A program made the position numbers and the translations under genes. Shown here in pieces: positions 25,201 through 37,698 of a DNA stretch of 64,000 bases. The stretch is from Antedon mediterranea. Its lineage: Eukaryota > Echinodermata > Crinoidea > Comatulida > Antedonidae. The notes under the pieces are model-generated. The model saw only the letters and a list, made by a program, of their open reading frames with translations. It made no database searches and had not been told where the DNA came from. Numbering within the stretch: the stretch's first letter is position 1; the number at the start of each line of letters is the position of its first letter. The stretch spans positions 6,703,001 to 6,767,000 of the forward strand of contig NC_092673.1 in NCBI RefSeq assembly GCF_964355755.1. The letters run 5' to 3'.

Positions 25201-27839
25201 AGAAATGATTTAATTTAATTAAAAAAAAATTCTTGTCAATTTGTAAACCGTTTTTAAATCCCTACTAAGTTTAATGGTTTAATAATTAGTTCATAAAATA
25301 ATTATTAAATCATTGAATTTAGTAAAGATTTAAGAACGGCTTAAACAATTAAAATAAATTAGATTTGTTTTCATTTATTTTAAAATGTTCCGTATATATT
25401 TCACATCATAAACATATCAATATTTATTATGGGTCTATCATTGCTATCCACTGATTACATATTTTGGTAATAGACTAGAAAAAAAAGCTAGAGGTTTGCA
25501 TAAATCTTTTTGACACGACCAAAAACATATATTAATTCATGGCCTATTGAATGTTAATTGTATTTCTTTATATTTGTCAATTAAGTTATTAGATTCACAA
25601 AATTATGTAAACGAAGTAAATCTTTCAAGATTTCTTCGAATATCAAATATTGTTGTTGCATAATATTAATCATAGCTTGGTATTCATCAGTTTCTTTTAA
25701 CATGCAAGATATATTTCTACTCAATAAGGATCTATAAATTAAGATTAAATACTTTGCCTGCTCATGCCTTTGGAATAAGTTAAAGGAAACGTTCTTTTTC
25801 ATAAATCCCTTTCCCAACACCATACATTTAATTGCATCATTATTATTGAATGTTACTTTTTTCTTTATTATTTTTTTGTTAGACATTAGATACATAGCAT
25901 TGTGTAAGAGGAGTCATCTTCGGTATTGATCCATATTAATGGTTTCTTCAAATGTATTATTATTATTTCTCTTACATATCATTATATTATTTGGTTTTTA
26001 GTTCAACTTCATATGAAACCTACTAAAATGAAGAATTTTATAAACTCTGTTAAACAAAACATACTATTTCATTGTTCTTATAACAATTGATAAAAAAAGT
26101 ATCTCTTATTAAAACCGACGATAGTACTCTATTTTATATATAAACTTTGGATAAACACAATTCACATGCAATAAAATGGCCTAATAACTAATGACAAATT
26201 GATGTTACAATCATAATTAAAAAGGATATATAGAAGCTTCAAGTCAATCGTTAATTGACGGCCGTGGGCTAAACAAGTTAATGAAAAAATATTCTCTATT
26301 GTTGGAAATAAATGAAACGATACTAAAGAATAGCTTATATAGTGTACACACCTGGGTGACTAGAGACTACTGTAGAATATTATATTTTATGTCAATATTG
26401 GATAAAACAGATTGAACAAAAACCAGTTTTTGTTTAGTTAACTTTTTATTGCATCGACTTTTTCTACAATGTTATATTGACGTTAATGACTTCCGTAGAA
26501 AAGTGGGCAAGAACATTTGTGTAATGTTGTAACTACACATGGATTTACAAACAAACATTACTTGAATTCTCGGTGTATATCTTTTTAGTAATATTATAAT
26601 TATTAATTTATCAATAAATTACAAATTCAGCAATATGTTCATTAGGCTTATATGTTATTTCTTTAATCACATTGTAGTCTCCATTTTGTCCTTCATTTTC
26701 TTATATTTTTCTCCATAGGCCTAAATAATATTCTGATCAAAAACAGTTTAATTCATTGATAGTCTTTGTATTTATTTTGGTTTTCTTTCTTTTTCTATTT
26801 ATAATTATTTCTTTGTAAATTGTACCGGTTAGAATGTGTATATATTGTGTGAAATTATAAATGGATGTGCACTAAACACACCAGCCTTTCGTATAGTATT
26901 TGACTTAATTACTTAGAAATGACCATCTTGTACCATCTAGTTACTTGTATTTATACAACAAATATTAATTACAAAATAATTTTGAATCGAAGAACTCTTA
27001 AGTAAGTATATGTGATATATGTTAAATCACTACATATACACGGTTTAAAACATTATAGCCTACTGTCAGTTAGAACTGGGCGTATTCAATATTGAAAACA
27101 ACAGGCATAACGTTGCAACTTTAAAGAAAAAGTTATTTCTCAAGAGTTCCACTTTTGACATTTTTTAGTGACTTTTTATTTGTATTTTCGTATAACGGTT
27201 GAGGTTTTAAGTGTGTTTTTAAAACACGTTGATTCTTCAAAGATGTGTATTTGAAAGACTTGCACAGAAGGGGGGAGAGTATACACTAAGCTATAAGCGC
27301 AATATTTCTCATAGTTTGTGATTCACATGCAAATCTGTCAGGAGATCAAAATCGGTTTATGAACGATATTTTCTGCAAAATTTCATTTCTCACAGAAATA
27401 TGAGCGAAATATAAACCCTTATTAGAATACAGCCGCTAGCCGAATCAATACGGATTAATGGATGGCTTTGTTATCCGACTAATCCAATTTAATCCCGATC
27501 ATAACTATATTTTGTGATATTTCACCTGGTTTATCCTTGCACACTTTCTAAAATCGGTTCCCACTGGAACGTATCGCAGGTACGCGAGTGTAAATTATTC
27601 AAGTCATTTTGGGCAATCAACGAACCGTCATTTATTGGCAAGGGCCATTGTTTTTTTAGCGCACCGTCATGTACACAGACGTAAACAAACAAAAAGTTTT
27701 TGCTGTCGATGGCTGAACATCGCCCCTGATAAGTAGATAATGTCCAGTAAAACAAATAAGAGGAAATGTTATGTATGTCTTTATACTTTACGGGTAATTA
27801 CCATTAAGAGAAGATTTGTTGGGTTTCGAATATGTCATT
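22282..27839. other. Gene-poor AT-rich block
   Basis: No conserved exon is found. Short TA runs lie near 23885-23905 and 24965-24982. Near 27554 a degraded MITE end is visible (ggttcccactggaacgtatc, compare the 33- and 46-kb elements). One longer minus-strand open frame at 25581-25895 is listed separately. Confidence 0.35.
25581..25895 (-). CDS. Unrecognised 104-codon open frame, doubtful
   Basis: An uninterrupted frame from ATG at 25895 to the stop at 25581, with a TGA about ten codons before the ATG. The translation is Lys-rich at first (NKKIIKKKVTFNNN) and then has amphipathic stretches (EQAKYLILIYRSLLSRN; IFEEILKDLLRLHNFV). I do not recognise a family; the IYRSLL segment only loosely resembles an LYR motif. 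A 104-codon frame is long for this composition but not decisive. It may be noncoding, or an exon or pseudogene. Confidence 0.15.
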   Translation of the reverse strand: MYLMSNKKIIKKKVTFNNNDAIKCMVLGKGFMKKNVSFNLFQRHEQAKYLILIYRSLLSRNISCMLKETDEYQAMINIMQQQYLIFEEILKDLLRLHNFVNLIT

Positions 27840-27845
27840 TTGATG

Positions 27846-28100
27846 CACCCGATTCTCGGTACTGTGTTTAGATTTATCCTATTGGCCTATCATAGGAATA
27901 TTTGTGTCTCACACGTATCCTCTATATAGTATCATTATAACCTAACCCTTAACCTAACCCTTAACCCAACCCTTAACCTAACCTTACATGATACAGGCAC
28001 CATATTTAATACAAATTGGATGCATACATTACATTAATCCTATGATACTGGGCAAATATTGTTTGTATGTGGAGATCGGCCTATAGCACTGAGAATTGGG
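27846..28100. mobile_element. MITE with internal telomere-like array
   Basis: Imperfect terminal inverted repeats: cacccgattctcggtact at the left and agcactgagaattggg at the right. They are flanked by the direct repeat TTGATG (27840-27845 and 28101-28106), a candidate target duplication. The centre (27939-27986) is a 12-bp-type array of aaccta/accctt units, resembling TTAGGG telomere repeats with variants. Inner arms also share tatcatagga. No coding capacity. Confidence 0.6.
27939..27986. repeat. Telomere-like CCCTTAACCTAA array
   Basis: About four units alternate cccttaa and cctaa, one with cccaa. It lies inside the MITE at 27846-28100, so it is a mobile-element core rather than a chromosome fusion scar. 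Confidence 0.8.
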
Positions 28101-28161
28101 TTGATGACGACACGTTCATAACATTTATCATTAATGCCAGACATATATAAACGCAGGCCCT

Positions 28162-28390
28162 CCTAAGTTACTTTACTTTATTGCCAACAAAACAACATAA
28201 ACATCATTGACAAAAGATAAAAAGATTTAGTTAAAAGAAACTAATCTATAGCTTAACACCAACTTGCATAAGAAATAGTAAATTATGAAATATTATGCCA
28301 TATAATTTTTTTTTCTAAACGGGATATCTCTTGTTGAAGGAGAAGGTTCGTTCCATAAAATGAAATTCTATTCTATAGTTACCATTGATA
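28162..28390 (-). mobile_element. Non-LTR retrotransposon 3' end remnant
   Basis: The minus strand reads NRISFYGTNLLLQQEISRLE then KKIIWHNIS and stop, compatible with the last residues of a LINE ORF2 (F.G..LWN.LP..I pattern, degraded). An AT-rich 3' UTR follows, ending gttggcaataaagtaaagta. 5'-truncated. Confidence 0.45.
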
Positions 28391-28719
28391 TACCGAATCC
28401 GGACGTTACTGTAGACCTAATCCGTGTCTACAAATAATAACATGTTTACATTGGTTATTATTAATATTATTATTGAATATTTTTGCAGGCTACTGTCATA
28501 AATGAAATGTTAATAACAGGAAGCCGCAGTATATATATGTGGTTAGGCAAGGTTAAGATATATCCTACATTTTAATTAATTTGAAATTTAAGTCGTATTC
28601 TATGAATCCGAGAATGGAATAAGTTATATATCGCATTACCCTTTTATATTCATTTCCGTATCACTAGCAACTCGTATAATAGATTACTGCACCGTCAACA
28701 CTATCGATACATAGGGTAT

Positions 28720-29880
28720 CACCCACACCCAAAACCATCCATCAATGAATCATAATAAACCATCATGCCATTTTCATCAACTTAGATCATCACCTTAAAA
28801 TCATCAATATCATGATAAATCACCACTATTCAAAATCATCATGAATCACCACCACAACCATTGTAATAAATCACCACCATTATTATAAATCACCACCATT
28901 TTCTATATCAACACCATTATCTATATCAACACCATTATCATACATCAACACCAATATCATAAATCACCACATAAATCACCACCAATACCATAAATCACCA
29001 CCAATATCATAAATTACCACCACAACCATTATCACAAATCACCACCATTATCACAAATCACCACCATTATCATAAATTATCACCACAACCATTATCACAA
29101 ATCACCACCATTATCATAAATTACCACCACAACCATTATCATAAATCACCACCATTATCTTAAATGACCACCACAACCATTATCATAAATCACCACCACA
29201 ACCATTGTCATAAATCAGCACCGATATCATACATCACCACAACCATTACCATAAACCACCATTATCACTACCATTATCATAAATCACCACCACAAACCAT
29301 TATCATAAATCACCGCCATTATCTTAAATGACCACCATTATCACTACCATTATCATAAATCACCACCACAAACCATTATCATAAATCACCACCATTATCT
29401 TAAATGACCACCATTATTACTACCATTATCATAAATCAATACTTACAACCATAATCAGAAATGACCATCATTTCATAAATCACCACCACCACAACCATTA
29501 TCATAAATCACCACCATTATCACAAATCACCACCATTATCATAAATTACCACCACAACCATTATCATAAATCACCACCATTATCACAAATCACCACCATT
29601 ATCATAAATTACCACCACAACCAATATCATAAGTCACAACCATTATCATAAATCACCATTATCATAAATCACCACCATTATCTTAAATGACCACCACAAC
29701 CATTATCATAAATCACCACCACAACCATTGTCATAAGTCAGCACCGATATCATACATCACTACAACCATTATTATAAATCAACACCATTATCATAAATCA
29801 CCACCAATTATCATAAATCACCACCATTATCATAAATTACCACCACAACCATTATCATAAATCATCACTTACAACCATGA
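28720..29880. repeat. CACCATTATCATAAAT-type satellite, about 1.15 kb
   Basis: Variable units built from aaatcaccaccattatcat and accaccacaaccattatc, with tct, aca and ata variants. Higher-order blocks repeat, for example catcgaccgat-like and cagcaccgatatcatacatc segments at about 29215 and 29738. The strand is very poor in G. No open frame of interest. Confidence 0.9.
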
Positions 29881-31278
29881 AGTCATCTGTCAGAAAGACT
29901 TTAAGTTCAAGATATAACATTAAATACGAAAAAGAAACATAAAAGTTACATAAACTAATAATATATTTTATAATAATAATAACAATCATTAAATATTAGA
30001 AATTCGTTTTGTTTAATTTAAACGACAGCTTTCCACAATGTATTTGAATACAAAACAAAATATTACACAGTCTATGAAACATGTCAGTATTTTGACCGAT
30101 CGCTGCCGATGGCCACTTCACATTTTACTCTAATTATTTGAGTAAATTGCCTTTAGAAACGCTAGATACACAGTTATTTTTACAAGAGCTAAGATACATA
30201 CTGTCCATACGGAAAATGTGTAAAGCGTTAAATCTGTTACTGTATTTTGTGTTCAAAGTAGTGGGTTCACTATCACTGACTGTATAAAATGTATTCATAT
30301 TAATGTTAAAGGAGTATGGTGTTCACTTGGACAAATATTTAGGTGTTTTAAACGTCGTTAGTACGTGAAAGCATTTGATTCAAACACAAGTAAATGTAGG
30401 CCTACAGTGTGCTCGAAAAACAGTTATTTTAATGATAGTTGTTAATCATAAGGAGTACCGGTAGATACGAAAAAATGAGTTTATTCATTATATACTTTTT
30501 TTATAAACCTTACTATAATTTTAGTTGGTTAGTCCATGGAGAAAAAAGTTATGGTTAGTCACAGAAAAAATGTAAACCTCCCAATTGTTGTTAAAATATT
30601 AAATATACGTTACAGTTGTAATACGGTATTTTGTAAGATACGGTACGGTATACTGTCACTTAAAAACGTCCAAAGCTGGAAACTTCTACTTTAAAATGAG
30701 GAAAGCAATAACTAAAAACGGTATATTTTCCTAATTTAGCTAGGCCAATTATATTACATAGTTATCAAACTGACTGGAATACAAAACATTCAACAGAGGT
30801 TGCAGAGTTCATAGAGTATCAAAAAGCGCATACTAGAGGTCGTCGGGTGGAGCAAACATAGGCGCGCGCGTACATAAGTACATGCATGTTCAACAGAAGG
30901 CTGTATTTGCTCTTCCAGATACAATATTATTTTAATGTAATAAATACAAGAGAACATAATTAGTCAAACTTGGCGTGGAAGTCGCTTAAAGTCAGGGATA
31001 ACATTACAATCAAATGCCAATTTATTTCTAATCTTACTGCTTAATAAAATCTCGTTATCGTTTTTGGTGTCAGAATTTCGGTTATAATTAAATTTGTGAA
31101 TGTTAGTGTTGACTTTACGCCGAGTGTTGTGTATCTGTTGCATGTAATGCGATATCGCTTCAAATATCAAACATTGTAAATAGTTAGACTAGTGGTCGTG
31201 TAAATAGTCAGCACACTTACGCACATGAAATTCAAGCTTTGTGTATTTTAGTATCATTCAAATAATCAAACTTTAAAA
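29881..31278. other. No feature recognised
   Basis: AT-rich. An isolated ggcgcgcgcgtacataagta lies at about 30861-30880, similar to the CpG-rich motifs at 19.4 and 21.1 kb. Confidence 0.35.
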
Positions 31279-31400
31279 ATACACGTCATAAAGCTCTGTC
31301 ACTAACTTAATGCGACAAAAAATGGTATATGCCCATAATGGACAGGGTATCTGTGCACTTTTGTTTGATAGTGTAGATCTTTAAGCTCTGTCTATCATTA
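31279..31400. mobile_element. Degraded palindromic MITE copy (CTACACTATCAAA family)
   Basis: Left end cataaagctctgtcactaac; right end gtttgatagtgtagatcttt then aagctctgtc. Centre: atatgcccataatggacagg. Same family as 2152-2295 and 62045-62198. Confidence 0.55.
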
Positions 31401-33110
31401 GTTTGTAGAGAATGATTCTAGTAGGCCTGTGTTTCTATAAGTACTCGAGTAACATTCAGTACTCTGGTTATGTCTAAATTTTCCAGAACATATTTTTTTC
31501 CATGATTTATTATCTAAAGTAAGTATTATATGTGAATAATAAGTATTTGTACCCAATACATATATTTTCCAACAAAACAATTCGTTATGTTTTATTGTAA
31601 CATTGTAAATGTCTACTGTGACCTTTAAGGTCATAATTGTTTCAAATAGACTTATATCTCTAGGAAGTAATATTTCTCTATTTTATTTTAAATGAACCAT
31701 TAGGCATATGAAATATACTATAGTTTATTTATTGAATGGACAACTATTTCTGTTGTTCCTACCCGATTAGCGCAGCACTTATATTTTAAATGACGTCATC
31801 AAGGTGAAGTGTTGTAACAAGCCTCTCTACTAAAGAGTGGTGCTCTCAACAGTCAAGATGAAAATACGTTGATAGCATAATATTAACCACTGTAAAAGTA
31901 CTATACACAAGATAGTTTGTTACTTGTCAACACTGATTTCAACTCCTACTTTCCAATTTTGTTTTACAAAATTTAAATACACAATTATAAATCATAGGCC
32001 ATGGAAATTACCAACTTTTTCTCGGTCATTCTTCAATGCAGGAGAATATCAAACATATCAGTATACCTAGATATACGGACGAACATTAATTAGGCCCCTA
32101 GCTATATTATATAACCGATATTGCATATTCTAACTGCATTATTAACTTGAATGGTATCAAATAAGCAGGGAATATCCGTACTGTATAGGCCCCCATGATG
32201 ACTGCCATAACAGCTTTTAAAGCGGAACTTGTAACATTCGAGTAATGTAGAGTTAGGTCCATCTTATAACAACAGTGTTAACCCAAATCAACAACCAGAG
32301 AGTTGCAGCTTGCCGGGATTAAAAAAGATAAAAATGTCAGGTCTATCGCGACCCGGGCCGTACCCTGCGCAGTAGGTGCGCACAAAATAATGTTCACATG
32401 TAAATGCTAAACAAATATCGCAGACACTAATATAACCTCCTTGGCGAAGGTACCGGTAACAATTATGCAGTTTCCAGTTGGCGGCCTCATTTACCATAGT
32501 CATACGGTCTAAAATGGTCCAGAATTAGGATACTCGTCCAGACTCCAAAGTGTAATGGGGTCTTCTAAAACAACATTTGTGCTTTCAATTTGGTAAAATA
32601 GATCTGTCTTTTTAACGTGATCCTGCTAGCAGAAACACGCTTCATTCTTCTAATACTCTACCCTTTCCTCATGACCAAACGAATATCGCATACAAAAATA
32701 TATGAGTAATATCATGAGTAAATTTTAACAAAATAAATAATAATAATAATAATAATAAATTTGTCCATCTAAGACAATTTATTCTTATTCAATTATTATT
32801 TATGTATTATTATCATATGTAATGTACTTTGACTGATTTTTGTTCGCTTTTGGATTACAAAGTCATACAGAAAAACATGAATATTATCGTATGAATTATG
32901 AGAATTTAGATGGATTCATAATACGGAGATCATACAGTACGGTACATTATGTAAATTTTAATCTTGTAAGAACGACAGCCATAATCGGCTTATAACTACA
33001 AAGCTGATCCACAAATGTACACGAACGAAAAGAAGGCGACGAACTGGTGGTGGTAAATATGAAAAAAACAATCAGGTCATAAAAATGATTTTAAGAGGTT
33101 GTCGCTTACG
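31401..33110. other. No feature recognised
   Basis: A CpG-containing stretch at 32310-32390 has no recognisable coding or repeat identity. An ATA/ATAA microsatellite lies at about 32735-32760. Confidence 0.35.
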
Positions 33111-33197
33111 AACGGTGGTTGGTTACGAGAGGTTTTAGCTTCCGAGATGTGGTAGTTTAAAAGAGACGGCCACTTTTGAAAGGCTGGTGATTTGTTA

Positions 33198-33548
33198 AGC
33201 TTGGTTCCCGCAACGCAAGTACGTAACGCAACGTAAGTGATTTGACCAATAAAAAACGATGGATTATTAAAAAAATAAAGTGATTGGTCAACTTGCTTGC
33301 GTTGCGTCTACGTCCTTGCATTGCGTCTACGTCCTTGCGTTGCGTCTTTTAAACGTGGTTCCCACTAGCGACGCAACGCAAGGACGTAACGCAACGCAAG
33401 TGAATTGACCAATCACAAGCGATGGCTTATTCGCTTGTGATTGCTAACTGTCTATAACTTCGCTTGTCATTGGTTAAAACGCTTGCGTTGCGTTTACGTC
33501 CTTGCGTTTACGTTCTAGTGGGAACCAAGCTTTAGTGGGAACCAAGGT
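33198..33548. mobile_element. Outer MITE of a nested pair (AGCTTGGTTCCC family)
   Basis: Starts agcttggttccc and ends gggaaccaaggt, flanked by TTA at 33195-33197 and 33549-33551. The subterminal parts are rich in acgcaacgcaaggacgt units and contain tgaccaat. It is split by the inner copy at 33352-33531. The 3-bp T(A/T)A duplication and TIR point to a non-autonomous PIF/Harbinger-type element. Confidence 0.7.
33352..33531. mobile_element. Inner intact MITE (AGCTTGGTTCCC family), 180 bp
   Basis: Runs from aacgtggttcccactagcga to tctagtgggaaccaagct, flanked by TTA at 33349-33351 and 33532-33534. Arms carry acgcaacgcaaggacgtaac; the interior reads aatcacaagcgatggcttat, then ttcgcttgtgattgctaact and tataacttcgcttgtcattg. 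This copy preserves the uninterrupted site gattgctaactgtc that is broken by insertion in the 46-kb copy. Confidence 0.8.
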
Positions 33549-33600
33549 TTACGTAATGTTTTAGCTTACGAGATGTGGTCGCTTATGAGAACAGGCCATC

Positions 33601-36600
33601 TCTCAAAAGGTGATTGCTTTGGAAAAGAAATTGCTAAAAGAGTTGAAACTATTTAGGCCTATAGTATGTTTTTAAGGAGAGATGTTTTAAAATCTTATAA
33701 AGATCTTAAAATCCAACGATTTTTTATTAATTTTCCTACAGTATCATGCCTACAAATAAAAAACAGTGGTGCTGTGTCATAGAAATAGTTTATAATTATT
33801 ATAAAATAAACACATTTATATCAGAACAATGATATACAGTATAACAAGTATTTGTTTCATTGTCCGTGCATTAAATGAGCGAGATTTAACGTCGATGAGA
33901 TAAAGACAAATTAGTATTTTGCATGCAAAAGCTTTGCGGTGAAAGATAAATCATATAATAAGGCCAAAAGATTCTTCATGACTAGTTCATTTGCAAATTT
34001 ATCATGATTGAAATCTTACTTACAGGACAAAGGCAAATCGTGCTGTTGGAGAAGATTCAATGCAATATTATTGTTTTATAAGTTGTTATACTTTAGCTGA
34101 TATCTGCCCAGTTTAGTTAGACGAATGTCATTCACCACTCTGTGACCTCGTCCGTTTTAGGCCTTCAGCAAATAATATTTAACACCACCTCCCTTCCCCC
34201 CCCCCCCCGCCACACACACCCCTTTTTTGTTGGGATTAACATTTCTCCATGGTTAACGTTAACTTCGGATGAATTAGGTGTTTTAGCAGGTATGGTGGTT
34301 TATGAAAGAGAGTCTTCTCAAATTGAATTCAAATTAGTTAGGGCAGTTGTGTGGAATTGGAAAATACAGAAATTAAGCAACATTGTAAATATGGAATAAC
34401 CTACCAACTTAAATTAACTATTCTCAACAATTTCTTCATTTAAATCAAGATATCGATCTCATTTCAAACTAACTAACTAACTAACACCTTTTTTCGGCCA
34501 ATTTGTTTTGTGTTTTTATTTTTATTTATTTTTATTTTTTATTTTTTTTTTAATAATCCTGGATAAATATGTTATTATTAAATAAATATTCTTCTGATAC
34601 TAAAGATACCCCGGATGTGGCACTTTGTGTCAACTTATGTTATTTGCTGGTAATACAATAGACTCGTGACAGCCGCGCAATGCATTTATTACAATGTTCT
34701 GTCATCGTGATCGTCATGATATCGTTTAAGTGACCGTAAAATAAAACAAAATTTAATATAGTATGAGTTTCTCAACACTGATAACAGAGAACATCCCTCC
34801 AAAACAATTTTACTTATTCTGTGTATATTAAACCTATTTATTTGCATTGTTACATTGTAGCCTTATTGATGATTGCATCATTGAAATGCCTATAAAATAA
34901 TACAAATGTTATAGTACCGTTATAAATAATAAACATATATATTAGTCTATATGTATATTGCCAATTGACTAGAAGTATGATAAAGTACAAATTCGACATT
35001 TCGGGTTTACAACAACCCATTCTGGCTAACTGTTGTAAATGCATATGTTATATGCTCTTTATCATTATTACTGTCGTGTTTTCTTGCACAGCGACGTACG
35101 ATATATTAGTATCATTTAGCATCCATAAATATGAGCATATTATACTTTTTGTTAGTTGGTTGCCTCAGTGCAGTTACAATGAGTGATGTTGGCCCATTTG
35201 AAAATAAGCTAAGCTTTAACGATTTATTAGTATTATTTAGTAAAATAGTATCAGTGATTATGGGGGTTGGTGGCTGATATTCGTACATATTGAGTCTATA
35301 CTCATTTGTAGAAAATCAAATTTATCTAATCGATGGCAAAACTATATTTACTAAGTATAGGACTATTTAAACATTTTTGTATTCTTTACTTGTATGCTAA
35401 AAATCGAATGTTAGGTTTCATAGAGACGATTGGTGCAGTTAGGCCTATAGGCCGCCGAAATTTTTTTCTATATTTCTCTTAAGTGTCTAGAGAGCTGAGA
35501 GTACTACTTTCGTAAAACAATCGTTGAAATGAGAAAATAGACATGCGATACAAAAACAACCAATAAAATGACAAAGATAAACAAATTATCAAATTTGGAA
35601 TATAATTATTTTTTTTTGATATAACCTTTACCTTTAAAATATCACTCAGAGGGGAAAAGACGTTTTGAATATACAGTTCTTCATAACAATTATTGTTCTT
35701 ACTTTGTCTATTTTCATAAATTCAATGTCTAAACCCTATCAATATTTTGTAAGTATTAGAAATGGATAACATGCATTTAAATAATACTAATAATATTAGG
35801 AATCGTTGTAATAAACGTAAAAATGACGTAATTATTCATCACTGTCCATCATTAAAAAAAACTGGTGGCTAATTATAAGAATGACAGTAAAACCATCGAG
35901 TAAACATTCTAGAAATAACGCGCGATTTACCGAATTTTGCCCTTACGTAAATTTATATATAGATGAATGGGCCTACAATAAACTAATAAGCAACTATTGC
36001 CTATTATAATTTTGCAACTTTCAAGATAGTGCTATTACGAAATAATATTTTTGTATTAATTCAGTAAAACAGTTAATAGTGTTTGAAAATATTATTTGAA
36101 AAGAACGTTGATGATGATTACAAGATAATACTTAACAATAAAACAATTTAATTATTATTGAACACCTATATACAAATGTCAAATATAAATATTGGAAAGT
36201 TGATGAGTTTTCGATTGCTTATAACTCGTCAAGTTTACGGATCAATTTGTAATTTTCATCGCTAACTCTTAATTGTATCCGACATAAATAACACGTACAT
36301 CGTATTATCACACATAATTATCACCATTTATATTCATGTTTTTGCTCGCCGGGTTATTTCACTATTAACCTAATAGCAGTATGATATAATATGATTTATC
36401 ACTGTGTGTTTTACATATATGCCAATATTATTTATTAATACATTGTGAAAATACTGTGAATGTGTCGAAGATAAAACGGAAGTTTTGAATAGTCAGTCTA
36501 GACAATTTTTGTGAGGGCTTATTAGTTTAAAATTAAACAACTTATGGAGTTTTGTTTTAAATAGGCTAATGATAAGAGGGGTTTACTTTATTATTTACTT

Positions 36601-37344
36601 AATAATACTATATATTTAATTTTAACGGTAAATTTAGGTCTATTTATAATTAGGCCTTAAGCATTTTTTTCTGTACTTATGTATACTTGTGTATTTGTTT
36701 CTTTTCCCAACTAAACAGTAAACAAAGTTCACCGCTTAAAGGAAATACAGACAAAATCACACAAAGTAAACAAAATATTAGGCCTAAACTAGCAACTAAG
36801 AATATTACGGGATATACAACGGGCTTTAAACATACGTGTTTTAAAATAAGGATAATAATGATAATTAATGGTAACAAATATTTTTGATTTGTTTATAATT
36901 TTACTCCATATTTAAAAGCCTTAGGCCTAAAAGGAAATAATATGGGAAGCAGTGAAAGAGGACTATTTAGGCCTACTGAAGTTTATTTTATAAAATAATT
37001 ATACAATTTTATAAATAGTGTATACAATTTTAAATCTTTATTCTAAAATAGGCCTATACGGTTTAAAATTGTTATAGGTCTATCTATCAAAAAAGGTCTG
37101 GTTGAAAGCAATACAACAACAAAATAATTAATTGTAATATCTAATAGTATTAAATCAATTAATCACGTGATTTGCTCTCAAATGATTAAAATCGTCCTAA
37201 TTAAAAAATGCCAAAGGAGGCATAATAACAAAAATATATTAACTGCTCGCTCTACCACAGTATTAAGACATATAATTATCTATAAATTAATCATTAATCT
37301 GAAAATTAACAAATTATTAAATTATAATTCCATTAAAAAAAAAT
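33601..37344. other. No gene seen
   Basis: AT-rich, with a C-rich/CA tract at about 34194-34222 and several TAGGCCTA octamers. Short open frames near 34142, 34965 and 36687 have no family resemblance. Confidence 0.35.
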
Positions 37345-37698
37345 TGTTATATGGCCGAGCGGTTAAGGCAGGGGCGCCGTTTATCGTACCTAAAGAGCCA
37401 ACAACAACATCGGCAAGGGTTCGAGGCCGACTCGCTCCTAGTTCTGGTGGTGGAACAAGTCTTCTCGGATAAGGACTATAAACCGTAGGTCCAGTGTACA
37501 CAGTTATAACCTGTGTGTACTTTAAAGAACCCAGTTCATTATTCGAAAAAAGAGTAGGGGGTTACCCCGGTGAACTGGTTCACACAATAGCCTCTGTATC
37601 AGGGGGATTACCACCTATCTGATAGGACAGTGATTAATTCACTATTGGTAATCCTTGGCCACATTGCCTAAAGACATAAAATAAATAAATAAAATAAA
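37345..37698 (+). mobile_element. tRNA-derived SINE with conserved central domain
   Basis: The head has an A box (tggccgagcggttaaggc, Leu/Ser type) and a B box (ggttcgaggcc). The body reads tcggataaggactataaacc, gtaggtccagtgta, ctttaaagaacccagttcat, cgaaaaaagagtaggggg and ccccggtgaactggttcac. The tail is aaataaataaataaaataaa. The body resembles the widely distributed Nin-DC-type SINE domain as I remember it. About 350 bp, apparently full length, pol III transcribed when active. The overlapping open frame is spurious. Confidence 0.75.

Larger units (their letters stand above)
33115..33600. repeat. Two related flanking units around the nested MITEs
   Basis: The phrase ggttttagcttccgagatgt at about 33131 and tgttttagcttacgagatgt at about 33559, each followed by gtggt and then a gacggcc/caggcc phrase, suggest an older tandem repeat (cgcttacgaa; cgcttatgag) into which the MITEs inserted. 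Confidence 0.5.

Noticed and set aside
27939-27986. Interstitial telomere as a chromosome-fusion scar
   Set aside because: The array is centred in a short inverted-repeat element with a likely target duplication.
28720-29880. CRISPR-like array or His/Pro repeat protein
   Set aside because: Units vary in length and sequence with no spacers, no frame stays open, and the DNA is eukaryotic.
37345-37440. Possible tRNA-Leu/Ser gene
   Set aside because: Promoter boxes are intact, but it continues into a SINE body and lacks a proper acceptor stem.
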